The position numbers and the translations under genes were made by a program. Shown in pieces: positions 16,672 through 25,003 of a DNA stretch of 33,795 nucleotides (position 1 is its first letter; every line of letters starts with the position of its first letter). Below the pieces are notes generated by a model. It searched no databases and was not told where the DNA came from. It saw only the letters and a list, made by a program, of their open reading frames with translations. This stretch comes from Sphingomonadales bacterium (GTDB lineage Bacteria > Pseudomonadota > Alphaproteobacteria > Sphingomonadales > Sphingomonadaceae). The stretch is taken from contig JAIEOM010000022.1 of assembly GCA_019750455.1 (NCBI GenBank), positions 1 through 33,795 on the forward strand, read 5' to 3'.

Positions 16672-18686
16672 TCGACCCGGCCCTCTCAGCGAGCCTTGCC
16701 GCATTTGACGATGCGGCGCTGGCGACCCTGGCCAACCCCGGGCTGGTGCGCCGCGCCCTTCGCGATGTCGAGGAAGGCAAGGTCCGGCTGGTCAGCGCCG
16801 CTCCGGGCAAGGCGGAGGTGGAGGCCGACGGACACCTCGTGACACTCGATGCGCGCGGGGCCAAGGCGGCGCCCTGTGCGTGCAAATCCGTTGCGGTGTG
16901 CCGCCACCGGCTCGCCGCCGTGGTGTTCCTGCGCGAGGGCGGGGCGAGCGCCGATAGTGACTCCCCCGCCGATACCGCCGCGCCGCCTCCCCCGGAGGCC
17001 CCGGCTGATCCTGCAGAGATCGTCGCTTTGCTCGACCCTGCCAAACTTGCCAAATGGGCGGGCAAGGCGGCGTGGCGCGCCGCGCTGGAACTGGCACCGG
17101 CCGCACAGGCCGTGGAGCCCGCAGCACAATCGATCGCGGTCCACTTCGCTGCCCTCGAAGGACCGGTGCTGATCCTGCGCGGGCAGGGTTTCGACGGGAT
17201 CGTGTCCAAAGCCTCCAAGTCGAGCGCCAAGGCCTATCACGCTGCCGCAGTCCTTGCCGCGCGCGCGCATTTCGGCGCGGCGCTCCCGATCGCCGATCTG
17301 GAAGCGGAGGGCGTGGCGACCGACACCGCGCCCCCGCCGGCCGATCCGGCCTTCCTCGCCCGCATCGGCGGGGCGCTGGAGGAAGTCGCAATGCTGGGGA
17401 TGAACCTTGCCCCGCTGCCGCTGGAAGAATCGCTGTTCGAACTCTCGGTCTCCTCGCGCGCCGATGCCTTGCCGCGACTGGCGGCACTGCTGCGGGCAAT
17501 TGCCGCGCAGATGCGGCTGCGGCGCGGGCGGGCACTCGATTTCGATCCCGACCGGATGCTCGAACTCGTCGCCACCGCCTTCGCGCTGGTGCGGGCGCTG
17601 GAGCGCAGCGATCCGGAGCGGCGGGCGGCGCTGGCGGGCAAGGCGCGGCGGACCTTCGCCGAAGCCCCGCCGCTTGATCTGGTCGGGTGTGGAGCAGAGC
17701 GATGGACCACCCCCACCGGCGCACGCGGGGTCACTGCGTGGTTCATGGATCGGGCAAGCGGCGCGTGGTATTCGACCACCCTCGCCCGCGGTCCGGGCCA
17801 GGATCCGGCCTTCAGCCCGCGCGAGGCGTGGCAGCACCAGCCTTACTGGACAGCCGAATCCCTGGCGACGCTGAGCCATGCCGCCTTCACTCTGACCGGC
17901 GCGGGCCTTTCCGGCGACCGGCGCCTGTCCGCGCCCGCGGGGGCAAGGGCCGCGATCCGGGTGCGCGATGTGCGGCCCGATCCGAACGGGCCCGGCGTTG
18001 TGCGCGAATGGTCCAAACTACACGCGGGCTGGCTTGCGCAGATCGGGCTCGGGATCGATGCAGGAGAGGAGGCCGCCGCGGCGCTGATCGCTCCCGAAGC
18101 GATCGCTCCCGCCTTTTTCGACGATCTCGCCCAGCAGCTGGTCTGGCCGGTGCGCGATGCTTCGGGCCGCTGGCTGGCGTTGACGCTGGATCACGAGGAG
18201 CCGGTCTCCACCGCCATCGAGGCGCTCGAGGCGAAGGTGCGCGCAGGCTGGCAGGGGATGGTGCTGGTTCGCCTTTCGCGCGAGGGCGATCGGCTGGCGG
18301 TTCGACCGATCACTCTGTTCGGTGGCGATGATCCGATCGACCTCACACTCTGGCAAAGACCGTGGCGCGAACCTGCGGCGGTGCGCAGCTGGCTCGAACG
18401 GCTGCGGTTTTCGACACGCAACTTCTCCGTCCGCCCCCGCAGCGGCACCGACACCGCGCTTGCCAAGGCATGGCGGCACTGCATCGACCTGGCGGAAGTC
18501 GGCCCCTCCCTGGCACGCACCCTCGACAAGGAGCGGGCCGAGCACGCCGAACGCCTCGACCGCCTCGGGCTTGCCCGCCTTGCCGATCTGTTGCGTGCGG
18601 CGGAGGGAAGCACGGGTCTGCTCGCTGCCGCCTACGGGCTGATGCTGGCCCGCCAGCAACGCTGCGGACCGACACTGCTGGTCTGA
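16668..18686 (+). CDS. SWIM zinc-finger domain protein (YehQ-like)
   Basis: A 672-residue protein starting at GTG 16668, which overlaps the VWA stop as GTGA. The open frame extends further upstream, but that part lies inside the VWA gene. Near the N-terminus is a SWIM finger of the form CxCx5CxH: Cys70, Cys72, Cys78 and His80 (CACKSVAVCRH). SWIM fingers bind DNA, RNA or protein. A Pro/Ala-rich linker (about 95-115) follows, then a long region rich in Ala, Leu and Arg without a recognised domain. It occupies the place of E. coli yehQ. Its stop is 4 bases from the stop of the convergent second DUF4132 gene. Confidence 0.85.
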   Translation: MIDPALSASLAAFDDAALATLANPGLVRRALRDVEEGKVRLVSAAPGKAEVEADGHLVTLDARGAKAAPCACKSVAVCRHRLAAVVFLREGGASADSDSPADTAAPPPPEAPADPAEIVALLDPAKLAKWAGKAAWRAALELAPAAQAVEPAAQSIAVHFAALEGPVLILRGQGFDGIVSKASKSSAKAYHAAAVLAARAHFGAALPIADLEAEGVATDTAPPPADPAFLARIGGALEEVAMLGMNLAPLPLEESLFELSVSSRADALPRLAALLRAIAAQMRLRRGRALDFDPDRMLELVATAFALVRALERSDPERRAALAGKARRTFAEAPPLDLVGCGAERWTTPTGARGVTAWFMDRASGAWYSTTLARGPGQDPAFSPREAWQHQPYWTAESLATLSHAAFTLTGAGLSGDRRLSAPAGARAAIRVRDVRPDPNGPGVVREWSKLHAGWLAQIGLGIDAGEEAAAALIAPEAIAPAFFDDLAQQLVWPVRDASGRWLALTLDHEEPVSTAIEALEAKVRAGWQGMVLVRLSREGDRLAVRPITLFGGDDPIDLTLWQRPWREPAAVRSWLERLRFSTRNFSVRPRSGTDTALAKAWRHCIDLAEVGPSLARTLDKERAEHAERLDRLGLARLADLLRAAEGSTGLLAAAYGLMLARQQRCGPTLLV

Positions 18687-18690
18687 CCGC

Positions 18691-21600
18691 CTACCAGGGC
18701 GAGATATTCTCCCAATCGGGATCGAATGCACCCTTGGCGGCGACCGCGTGATAATCCGCCCAGCATTCGGCGAGCATGACCGGCGGCACATCCTTCAGGC
18801 GGAAAGTGCCGCGGCGGCCTTCCCTTGTGAACTTCAGCTCCGTGAGGGCCACGCGGTTGTTGTCGTCCACAGCATAGGAGCCGGTGTGCCAGATCGTCGC
18901 GGTGATCCCCTGCGAGCGGAATTCCTTGGCATATTCGTGGCACCCCCCGCCATCGCCCATCACGCGGTGATAGCCGCGCTTCTCGGCAACGCCGCGCAAA
19001 GCCCGGCTTTCGGCGGCCCAGCCCTGACGGTCGGTGATCGCCTCGGCCTCTGCCAACTCCGCTGTCAACGGCGCGCGGAGATGATCGAACTGGGCGATGA
19101 AGGGCTTCACTTCATAATCCTTGAGGTGCGCAGTCCACGCCCTGCAGGTCTCGGCATCGACCAGCGCGCCATGCGCAAGGCGCACCGCAGCAAAATCGTC
19201 GATCGCGACATCATTGTCGGCGGCATCGGTAAAGTCGCCCTCCTGCGTGGGGCGGAACAGGCCGAGGGGCTGGCCTTCCGCATCGAGCCCCTGCCAAACC
19301 AGCCGCTCGATCAACCGGCGCATCACCGGATGCTCGTGGAACGCCAGCCGCCAATCCGCGACTGGCCACTGCCGCTCGACGCACATGGCTTCGAACAGGC
19401 GTTCGCCCTGAAGCGTGACGATCTGGCCGAGCTCCTTCTTGGCTGCGCTGAAGGCCTTCTTCGAATCCTTGGTGTTCTCGTCATCCCCGGCGGGCAGCGC
19501 CTTCACCGGCTTTCCATCTGGGTTGAACAGATGGATCGCAAGGCTCGCATCGATCCGCGCCACGTAGGGCTTGGCTTCCTCACCGCAGGGCAATTCGAGT
19601 TCGCCCTCGTCGTCGAACCCGGCGGTGGGCACGGTGCGGTCGGCGAGTTCGTCGACGCTCCAGCCACGATCCTCGGCATAACGCTGCGCGATCTCCGCGG
19701 CGCGGGCCTGGGTGGTCTTTTGCTTCAAACGAGCCGACGCTGCGATCACCACCTGCAAGGCAGCAGGCTTGCCGATCCCGGCAATCGCCTCAAGCAGCGC
19801 CATCGCCTGATGGGATCTGCGCCCGTGCTTCTTCAGGAACCACCGCACGCGGCCCGCCGCCCACACCGGATCGGCGCGGCAGGCGAGGGCCAGCAGACCC
19901 TTGGTATCCGAGCCGGAGTTGATCAGCTCACCCATCTTGTCGCGGGTCATCTCGGCGATCGCCGCGGCCTGATCGGCAGGCTTCCTTTCCGAGCAGATCC
20001 AACGATAGGACATGGTATAATTCGCCTGCGCGTAGACTGTCGCCTCCTCGAGGCTTGCGGCGCTGGTGTCATAGGCGATCCAGCTTTCCAGCACCCAGCC
20101 CGACAGCGCCTTGGCATCCTCGGGCACAAGCTGGTCGAGATAGATGCCGAACTGTCCGTGGGCGCCCGGATCCTTGAGCCGGATGGCGAGCGCCAGCCAG
20201 TATTCGACCACAGCTTGCGGCACGCTCGATCCGTCCTTGAACCGCACCTGCGGCAGGCGGTTGGCGACCAGCCATTCCGGCAGCTTGGGCGGAGTCTTGG
20301 CGTTGGCCTTCCCCGCCTCGGCGATCAGCGAGGCGGGACCGATCACGTCCGAAAGGTCCACACCGAGCCGCTCCAGCGCGATGATCAGCGCGGCGCGGAC
20401 AGGATCGGATTTTTCCTTCTTGAGCCGCGCCCGCAGCGGTTTCTCGCTGGCGACCGAGCGGATATCGGCAAGCCATCCGGCAGCATTGATCCGCACTGGC
20501 TGACGCTTGTCGTCAAGCAGCACCTCGATGCGTGCTGGCAGGTCCTTCGTATCGCGCAGCAGGTCCATCGCCAGCAGCCGCAGATGGCGCTTCTCGGCAA
20601 CAGCGATCTCGGTGAGACGCGGAAGGTAACGTTGCGGCACGGCGGGGAGTAGCGCCAGCACGCGCAGCGCACGTTCGAGCGGAATGGGGCCTTTGGCGGG
20701 CGCGAGACCAAGCGCCTCGTCAAGCACTTCCATGCTGTCGGCGAGCCACGGCCAAACCGCATCGCCCGGCAGGGCTTCAAGCGCATTGAGCGCGGGATCG
20801 GGGCCGGTGTAGCGGGCGTTCTGATGCCCGGTCGTGATCATGCCGCGCAGTTCGTCAGGTCCGCAAATGTCGCGCAGGTCGAACAGGCCTTCCGCCAGCC
20901 ACTCACGCAGAACATCGGTTCCGAAGACCTCATGCGGATATGTCGAATAGCCCGAACCGATCAGCGCCCGGACTTCACCGGGGCGTGACGCGGACATGAT
21001 CCGCAGACGGGCGGCGACGGGCAGCGGATCGAGCACGGATCGAAGCCACTTCTGCCCTTCCGGCGTGGCGCGCACGTCGTTGACCAGCAGCCGGACGTGA
21101 TCGACCTTCGAGGAATCATAGGGCGGCAGCGGGGCCGCCTGCGTGAGCGTGGCGAAGGCGGCTTCGATCACTTCGCGTTCGGGAGGCCGGGGTGCCGGCT
21201 GAACGTTGCTGCCCTGACGATTGTAGCGCCGATTGTAATCCTCGGTCCGCTTGCAGCGGATGTCCTGGATCACCGGCAGCAGCTCGAAGAAGTCGATGCA
21301 GGCCTGGTCCGACGGCGGCGGGATGTCCGCGCTGCCGTTATCGATGCGTGGCGGGCAGGCGATGGTCTCGCCCGTCACCGCAAGGTAGCTCAGCGTCCCA
21401 TCCTCGCCTGCGGTGACGGGGGCCAGCGCCTCGCCGGTCGCTTCGACTTCGAGCACGGCGGCAATCGCGGCCTGCACCCGCGCGGTCTTTTCGACCGCAG
21501 CGCGGGCCTTGAGCAAGGCGATGATCTCTGGCGTGGCATTGCGGCCTGCCGCTTCGACCAGCGCGTGCCGGGTATCGGCATCGCCGATTGCAAGGTGTCG

Positions 21601-22464
21601 TTCGAGAATGCCCGCGAGATGCCCCGGATTGAACCGCGCGAAGGTCGAAATGGCGCGCGCACGATCTTCCTTGGTGAAAGGCTTGGTGAACATCGCGACC
21701 AGCTGTGCTTCAACCTCCGGCATGTCGCCAAGGCGCAGCTGCTCGATCAGTCGCAGCGCTCCGGCGCGGGCATTCGGACCGATCCGCCGCAGCGCCTCGG
21801 CAAGCGCGGCGGGATGGCTGCGGTAATAACCGATGCAGGTCTCGCTCGCAGCCCAGCAGCCGGGATGGGACGCAAGCTGGATCGCCTCCCCGCGATGCAA
21901 CAGAAACACGAACAGATCAGTGATATCGCCCGCGCAAGCTTCGAAATGCGCAAGCGCCGTCTCGACCGGGATCGCCTTGCTCCAATCGACCTTGTATTCA
22001 ACCTCAAGGTTGCGAAGCCCGGCGTTGAGCATCTCCGAGAGGGCAGTGATCGAGGTTCTCACAGGCCTTGGGCTGTAGCTCCAGGAGGTCTGCTTGGCGG
22101 CTGCGGCCAGCCGCAGTTCCAGCGTGCGCAGCACCACCGGGCCCGGCGGAATTTCACCCACGATAACAGCTGTGTCGGTATCCTTGTGGACCGTGAAGAG
22201 GCGCGGCTCAGTGTCTTCATAAGGCTTGCGCACGGCGTGGCTTGCGGTCGACATGTCCCGCAGCTTGTCGAACAGATCGCTCCGCTCACCGGTCAAGACA
22301 TAATGGATCGCCTTGCGCCCCAACCCGCCCCTGAGCAGATCGAGCCGCTGCAATTCCGCCTTAAGCGCCGGATGCAGCGCGTCCCCATCGGTGCTGCGCG
22401 GCGCAAATGCGTCCCCCAGCCCTTTGCGCCCGAACACTTTGCGAAACAGACCTTCCGACCCCAT
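18691..22464 (-). CDS. second DUF4132 protein (paralogue of 8358-12086)
   Basis: A 1257-residue protein with the DUF4132 domain at about residues 938-1130 (LADRTVPTAGFDDEGELEL, LVWQGLDAEGQ, DAADNDVAIDDFAAVRLAHG). It aligns with the first DUF4132 protein over several blocks, including LKKEKSDPVRAALIIALERLG in the middle, but the N-terminal 300 residues differ and the two are far from identical, so the duplication is old. Start ATG 22464 has AGAGGTGG just upstream. It lies 63 bases after kynU on the same strand and could share its transcript or use an AT-rich promoter in that gap. It converges on the MoxR-VWA cassette with a 4-base gap, which suggests it belongs to the same system. Function unknown; HEAT-like helical repeats suggest a protein-interaction scaffold. 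Confidence 0.87.
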   Translation of the reverse strand: MGSEGLFRKVFGRKGLGDAFAPRSTDGDALHPALKAELQRLDLLRGGLGRKAIHYVLTGERSDLFDKLRDMSTASHAVRKPYEDTEPRLFTVHKDTDTAVIVGEIPPGPVVLRTLELRLAAAAKQTSWSYSPRPVRTSITALSEMLNAGLRNLEVEYKVDWSKAIPVETALAHFEACAGDITDLFVFLLHRGEAIQLASHPGCWAASETCIGYYRSHPAALAEALRRIGPNARAGALRLIEQLRLGDMPEVEAQLVAMFTKPFTKEDRARAISTFARFNPGHLAGILERHLAIGDADTRHALVEAAGRNATPEIIALLKARAAVEKTARVQAAIAAVLEVEATGEALAPVTAGEDGTLSYLAVTGETIACPPRIDNGSADIPPPSDQACIDFFELLPVIQDIRCKRTEDYNRRYNRQGSNVQPAPRPPEREVIEAAFATLTQAAPLPPYDSSKVDHVRLLVNDVRATPEGQKWLRSVLDPLPVAARLRIMSASRPGEVRALIGSGYSTYPHEVFGTDVLREWLAEGLFDLRDICGPDELRGMITTGHQNARYTGPDPALNALEALPGDAVWPWLADSMEVLDEALGLAPAKGPIPLERALRVLALLPAVPQRYLPRLTEIAVAEKRHLRLLAMDLLRDTKDLPARIEVLLDDKRQPVRINAAGWLADIRSVASEKPLRARLKKEKSDPVRAALIIALERLGVDLSDVIGPASLIAEAGKANAKTPPKLPEWLVANRLPQVRFKDGSSVPQAVVEYWLALAIRLKDPGAHGQFGIYLDQLVPEDAKALSGWVLESWIAYDTSAASLEEATVYAQANYTMSYRWICSERKPADQAAAIAEMTRDKMGELINSGSDTKGLLALACRADPVWAAGRVRWFLKKHGRRSHQAMALLEAIAGIGKPAALQVVIAASARLKQKTTQARAAEIAQRYAEDRGWSVDELADRTVPTAGFDDEGELELPCGEEAKPYVARIDASLAIHLFNPDGKPVKALPAGDDENTKDSKKAFSAAKKELGQIVTLQGERLFEAMCVERQWPVADWRLAFHEHPVMRRLIERLVWQGLDAEGQPLGLFRPTQEGDFTDAADNDVAIDDFAAVRLAHGALVDAETCRAWTAHLKDYEVKPFIAQFDHLRAPLTAELAEAEAITDRQGWAAESRALRGVAEKRGYHRVMGDGGGCHEYAKEFRSQGITATIWHTGSYAVDDNNRVALTELKFTREGRRGTFRLKDVPPVMLAECWADYHAVAAKGAFDPDWENISPW

Positions 22465-22488
22465 GCACCACCTCTGCGTTAGCGATGC

Positions 22489-22517
22489 GACGGGATGTAT
22501 CTGGAAAACCGTAAAAA
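22489..22517 (-). promoter_or_regulatory. candidate promoter for the second DUF4132 gene
   Basis: Read on the minus strand, the kynU-DUF4132 gap holds TTACCA, 17 bases including a T6 run, and GATACA. This is a weak sigma-70-like arrangement in an otherwise GC-rich region. The T-run could also reflect the end of the kynU transcript, but no good stem precedes it. Confidence 0.25.
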
Positions 22518-22527
22518 ATGGTAAGCG

Positions 22528-23751
22528 TCAGGTTACTGCGGCGCGCTCGCGGAATTCGGGACGCTGCCATTCGTCACGGGCGAGCACATCGGCAAGGTGC
22601 CGGGCGGCGGCGGCCATGTCGGCGAAGCTCAGGTAAGCAGGGGCGAAACCCAGTCGCAGGATATCGGGCGCGCGGAAGTCGCCGATCACGCCGCGCGCGA
22701 TCAATGCCTGGCAGATGGCGTAAGCTTCGGGGTGGCGGAAGGAGAGCTGGCTCCCGCGCTCGTCCGCGCGCGAGGGGCTGACCAGTTCCAGCGCCACGTC
22801 ATGCGCCATGAGGCTTTCGAGGAAGAACTCCGAAAGCGCCTGCGATTTGCCGTAGAGCCGGTCGACCCCGATTTCCGCGATCAGTTCGACCCCCACTTCC
22901 AGCGCCGCGAGGCCGAGGATCGGGGGGGTGCCGCATTGCAGCCGGTCAATGCCCGGAGCCCCCTCGTAATCGTCGGAGAAGGCAAAGGGTGCCGCATGTC
23001 CGAACCAACCGGTGAGGGGCTGCTGGAGGTCTGCGTGATGGCTTTCGGCGACGAAAGCGAACGCCGGCGCGCCCGGTCCGCCGCACAGATACTTGTACCC
23101 GCATCCGACGGCGAAATCCGCGCCCGCACCGTTCAGGTCGACCGGCAAAGCACCAGTCGAGTGCGACAGGTCCCACAGCACCAGCGCCCCCGCCTCATGC
23201 GCTGCACGGGTCAGGGCGGCGATGTCGTGCAATGCGCCGGTCTTGTAATGGGCGTGGGTCAGCATCAGCAGTGCGACATCCCCGTCCAGCGCCGCGATCA
23301 GCCGGTCCCGTTCCGCCAAGCGCCGCGCGGCGAGACCCTGTGCCTCAAGACCTGCGATCATGTAGAGATCGGTCGGGAAGTTGCCCGGCTCGGACAACAC
23401 CACCTTGCGGCCGGGACGCATCGCCAGAGCCGCCGCGATCAGCTTGAACAGGTTCACCGAGGTCGAATCGCAGGCGATCACCTCATTCGGCGCAGCGCCG
23501 ATCAGAGGAGCGATCTTCGCGCCGACGCGGGCGGCGGCATCGAACCAGCCGGCGCTGTTCCATGACCGGATCAGGCCCTCGCCCCAGTCTCGCTCCACCA
23601 CCTTCGCCATCGCCGCCGGGGTGGACCTCGGCAGGGCGCCGAGCGAGTTGCCGTCAAGGTAGATCACGCCATCAGGCAGCGTGAAGCGTGCGCGATACTC
23701 CGCGAGGGGATCGGCAGCGTCGAACTCTGCAGCGCGGGCTTCGGGGGTCAT
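22528..23751 (-). CDS. kynU: kynureninase
   Basis: A 407-residue PLP enzyme that splits L-kynurenine into anthranilate and alanine (or 3-hydroxykynurenine to 3-hydroxyanthranilate). Family features are YLDGNSLGALPR (31-42), CDSTSVNLFKL (94-104), the PLP-contacting LWDLSHS with Asp194, and the Schiff-base Lys220 in GCGYKYLCGGPGAP. Length is normal. Its ATG overlaps the kynA stop by 4 bases, so tryptophan dioxygenase and kynureninase are coupled. The intermediate enzyme, kynurenine formamidase (kynB), is not in the window. Cytoplasmic. Identification is firm. Confidence 0.96.
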   Translation of the reverse strand: MTPEARAAEFDAADPLAEYRARFTLPDGVIYLDGNSLGALPRSTPAAMAKVVERDWGEGLIRSWNSAGWFDAAARVGAKIAPLIGAAPNEVIACDSTSVNLFKLIAAALAMRPGRKVVLSEPGNFPTDLYMIAGLEAQGLAARRLAERDRLIAALDGDVALLMLTHAHYKTGALHDIAALTRAAHEAGALVLWDLSHSTGALPVDLNGAGADFAVGCGYKYLCGGPGAPAFAFVAESHHADLQQPLTGWFGHAAPFAFSDDYEGAPGIDRLQCGTPPILGLAALEVGVELIAEIGVDRLYGKSQALSEFFLESLMAHDVALELVSPSRADERGSQLSFRHPEAYAICQALIARGVIGDFRAPDILRLGFAPAYLSFADMAAAARHLADVLARDEWQRPEFRERAAVT

Positions 23752-24539
23752 ATCGCGGTCCTGACGGTAAGCAGTTCGGGGAAGAATGCCTGTTTCAGAA
23801 CCCCCTCGAGATAGGGCACCCCCGGCGTGCCCCCCGTACCGCGCTTGAAGCCGATAATGCGCTCGACCGTCTTGAGATGCCCGAACCGCCAGCGCTGGAA
23901 GTGGTATTCCAGATCGACCAGCTTTTCGGCGAGTTCATAGAGATCCCAATGCGCTTGCGGATCGCGGTAGATCGCCGCCCATGCCGCCTCGACACTCGCA
24001 TCGGGCGCGTAAGCTGCCGCAGGATCGCGCGTCAGCACGCTCTGGTTGATCGCGAACCCGCGCCGCGCCAGCAGGCGGATCGCCGCATCGTAAAGGCTCG
24101 CCCGGCCAGCTTCCGCTTCTAGCCTTCCGGCCCAATCGGCGTTGCTCTTGTGGAGGCGCACATGCTTGCCGTCGCGCCCGCCAAGCATGAATTCCATCAT
24201 CCGGTACTGTGCCGACTGGAAGCCGCTCGACGCGCCCAGATGCGGGCGGATCGCCGAGTAATCGTGCGGGGTCATGGTGCTGAGCACATCCCAGCTCTGG
24301 ATCAGCTGCTGCTGCGCCCGCGCAACCCGTGCGAGCATCTTGAAGGCAGGGCGCAGGTTATCGGCCTCGATGCATTCGCGCGCGGCGGTCAGTTCGTGCA
24401 GGCACAGCTTGAGCCACAGCTCGCTGGCCTGATGGACGATGATGAACAACAGCTCGTCATGCGCTTCCGAAGCCGGATGCTGTGCGGCAAGGATGCGGTC
24501 GAGATCGAGATAGCTCGCATAGGTGACATCGGCGCTCAT
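23748..24539 (-). CDS. kynA: tryptophan 2,3-dioxygenase
   Basis: A 263-residue heme dioxygenase that opens the indole ring of L-tryptophan to N-formylkynurenine, the first step of the kynurenine route. The sequence shows the distal-pocket FIIVHQASELW with His36, the substrate-binding SGFQSAQYRMMEF with Arg113, the axial heme ligand His221 in RFGHLKTVERIIG, and the closing loop GTGGTPGVPYL. It is somewhat shorter than Xanthomonas TDO because of a trimmed N-terminus, but all functional segments are present. It overlaps kynU by 4 bases and follows the DUF4112 gene by 36 bases. The ribosome site is a modest AGGGA/AGG upstream of ATG 24539. Confidence 0.96.
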   Translation of the reverse strand: MSADVTYASYLDLDRILAAQHPASEAHDELLFIIVHQASELWLKLCLHELTAARECIEADNLRPAFKMLARVARAQQQLIQSWDVLSTMTPHDYSAIRPHLGASSGFQSAQYRMMEFMLGGRDGKHVRLHKSNADWAGRLEAEAGRASLYDAAIRLLARRGFAINQSVLTRDPAAAYAPDASVEAAWAAIYRDPQAHWDLYELAEKLVDLEYHFQRWRFGHLKTVERIIGFKRGTGGTPGVPYLEGVLKQAFFPELLTVRTAI

Positions 24540-24575
24540 GCCTGCGTCCCTAGCGCGCGCTGGCCCCCAAGGAAA

Positions 24576-24998
24576 CTAGCCCTCGATCACTCGCGTTTCC
24601 GGGTGATGCTTGTCGAGGTGCTTCAGCAAGATCCTGAGGTTCTTGGCATTGGATCGGAACACCAGGTCCGCCGCATCGCCGACCACCGGGATCGCGCCGA
24701 TGGCCGTGTCGAAAAGTACGTTCGCGCCCATTCGCATCAGCTTCCACTTGGGCAGGCCGAGGTTCCTCGCTTCCCACACGATGTAGGCGCCCATCGCGGT
24801 TGTCACGATGTCGCCCAGAACCGGCACGAGGCCGATGATCGCGTCAAGGCCGACAGGCATGTTGATGCCGGGCAGCGTGAAGCTGCGTTCGAGCATGCGC
24901 TCCATCATCACCACGCGGGCGCGCACGGCGGCAGGATCGGTGCCGGCGGGAAGCGTGAAACGCAGCGGTTCGGGGCGGCGGGGCATGGTCTTGTCCAT
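24576..24998 (-). CDS. DUF4112 protein
   Basis: A 140-residue protein matching DUF4112, a small family with two hydrophobic, glycine-containing segments. Here they are GLDAIIGLVPVLGDIVTTAM (about 50-69) and FDTAIGAIPVVGDAADLVF (about 95-113), each carrying an I/V-P-V-L/V-G-D core, which suggests a paired membrane-associated repeat. The open frame runs further upstream, but ATG 24998 is preferred because the homology begins shortly after it and AGAGGG is placed just before it. The preceding lipoprotein gene ends 5 bases away, so they form a transcription unit. No function is established for the family. Confidence 0.82.
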   Translation of the reverse strand: MDKTMPRRPEPLRFTLPAGTDPAAVRARVVMMERMLERSFTLPGINMPVGLDAIIGLVPVLGDIVTTAMGAYIVWEARNLGLPKWKLMRMGANVLFDTAIGAIPVVGDAADLVFRSNAKNLRILLKHLDKHHPETRVIEG

Positions 24999-25003
24999 GC
25001 CCT

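Noticed and set aside
18748..20652. 634-codon plus-strand frame
   Set aside because: Antisense to the second DUF4132 gene, whose domain blocks are clear. No motif seen in the plus-strand product.
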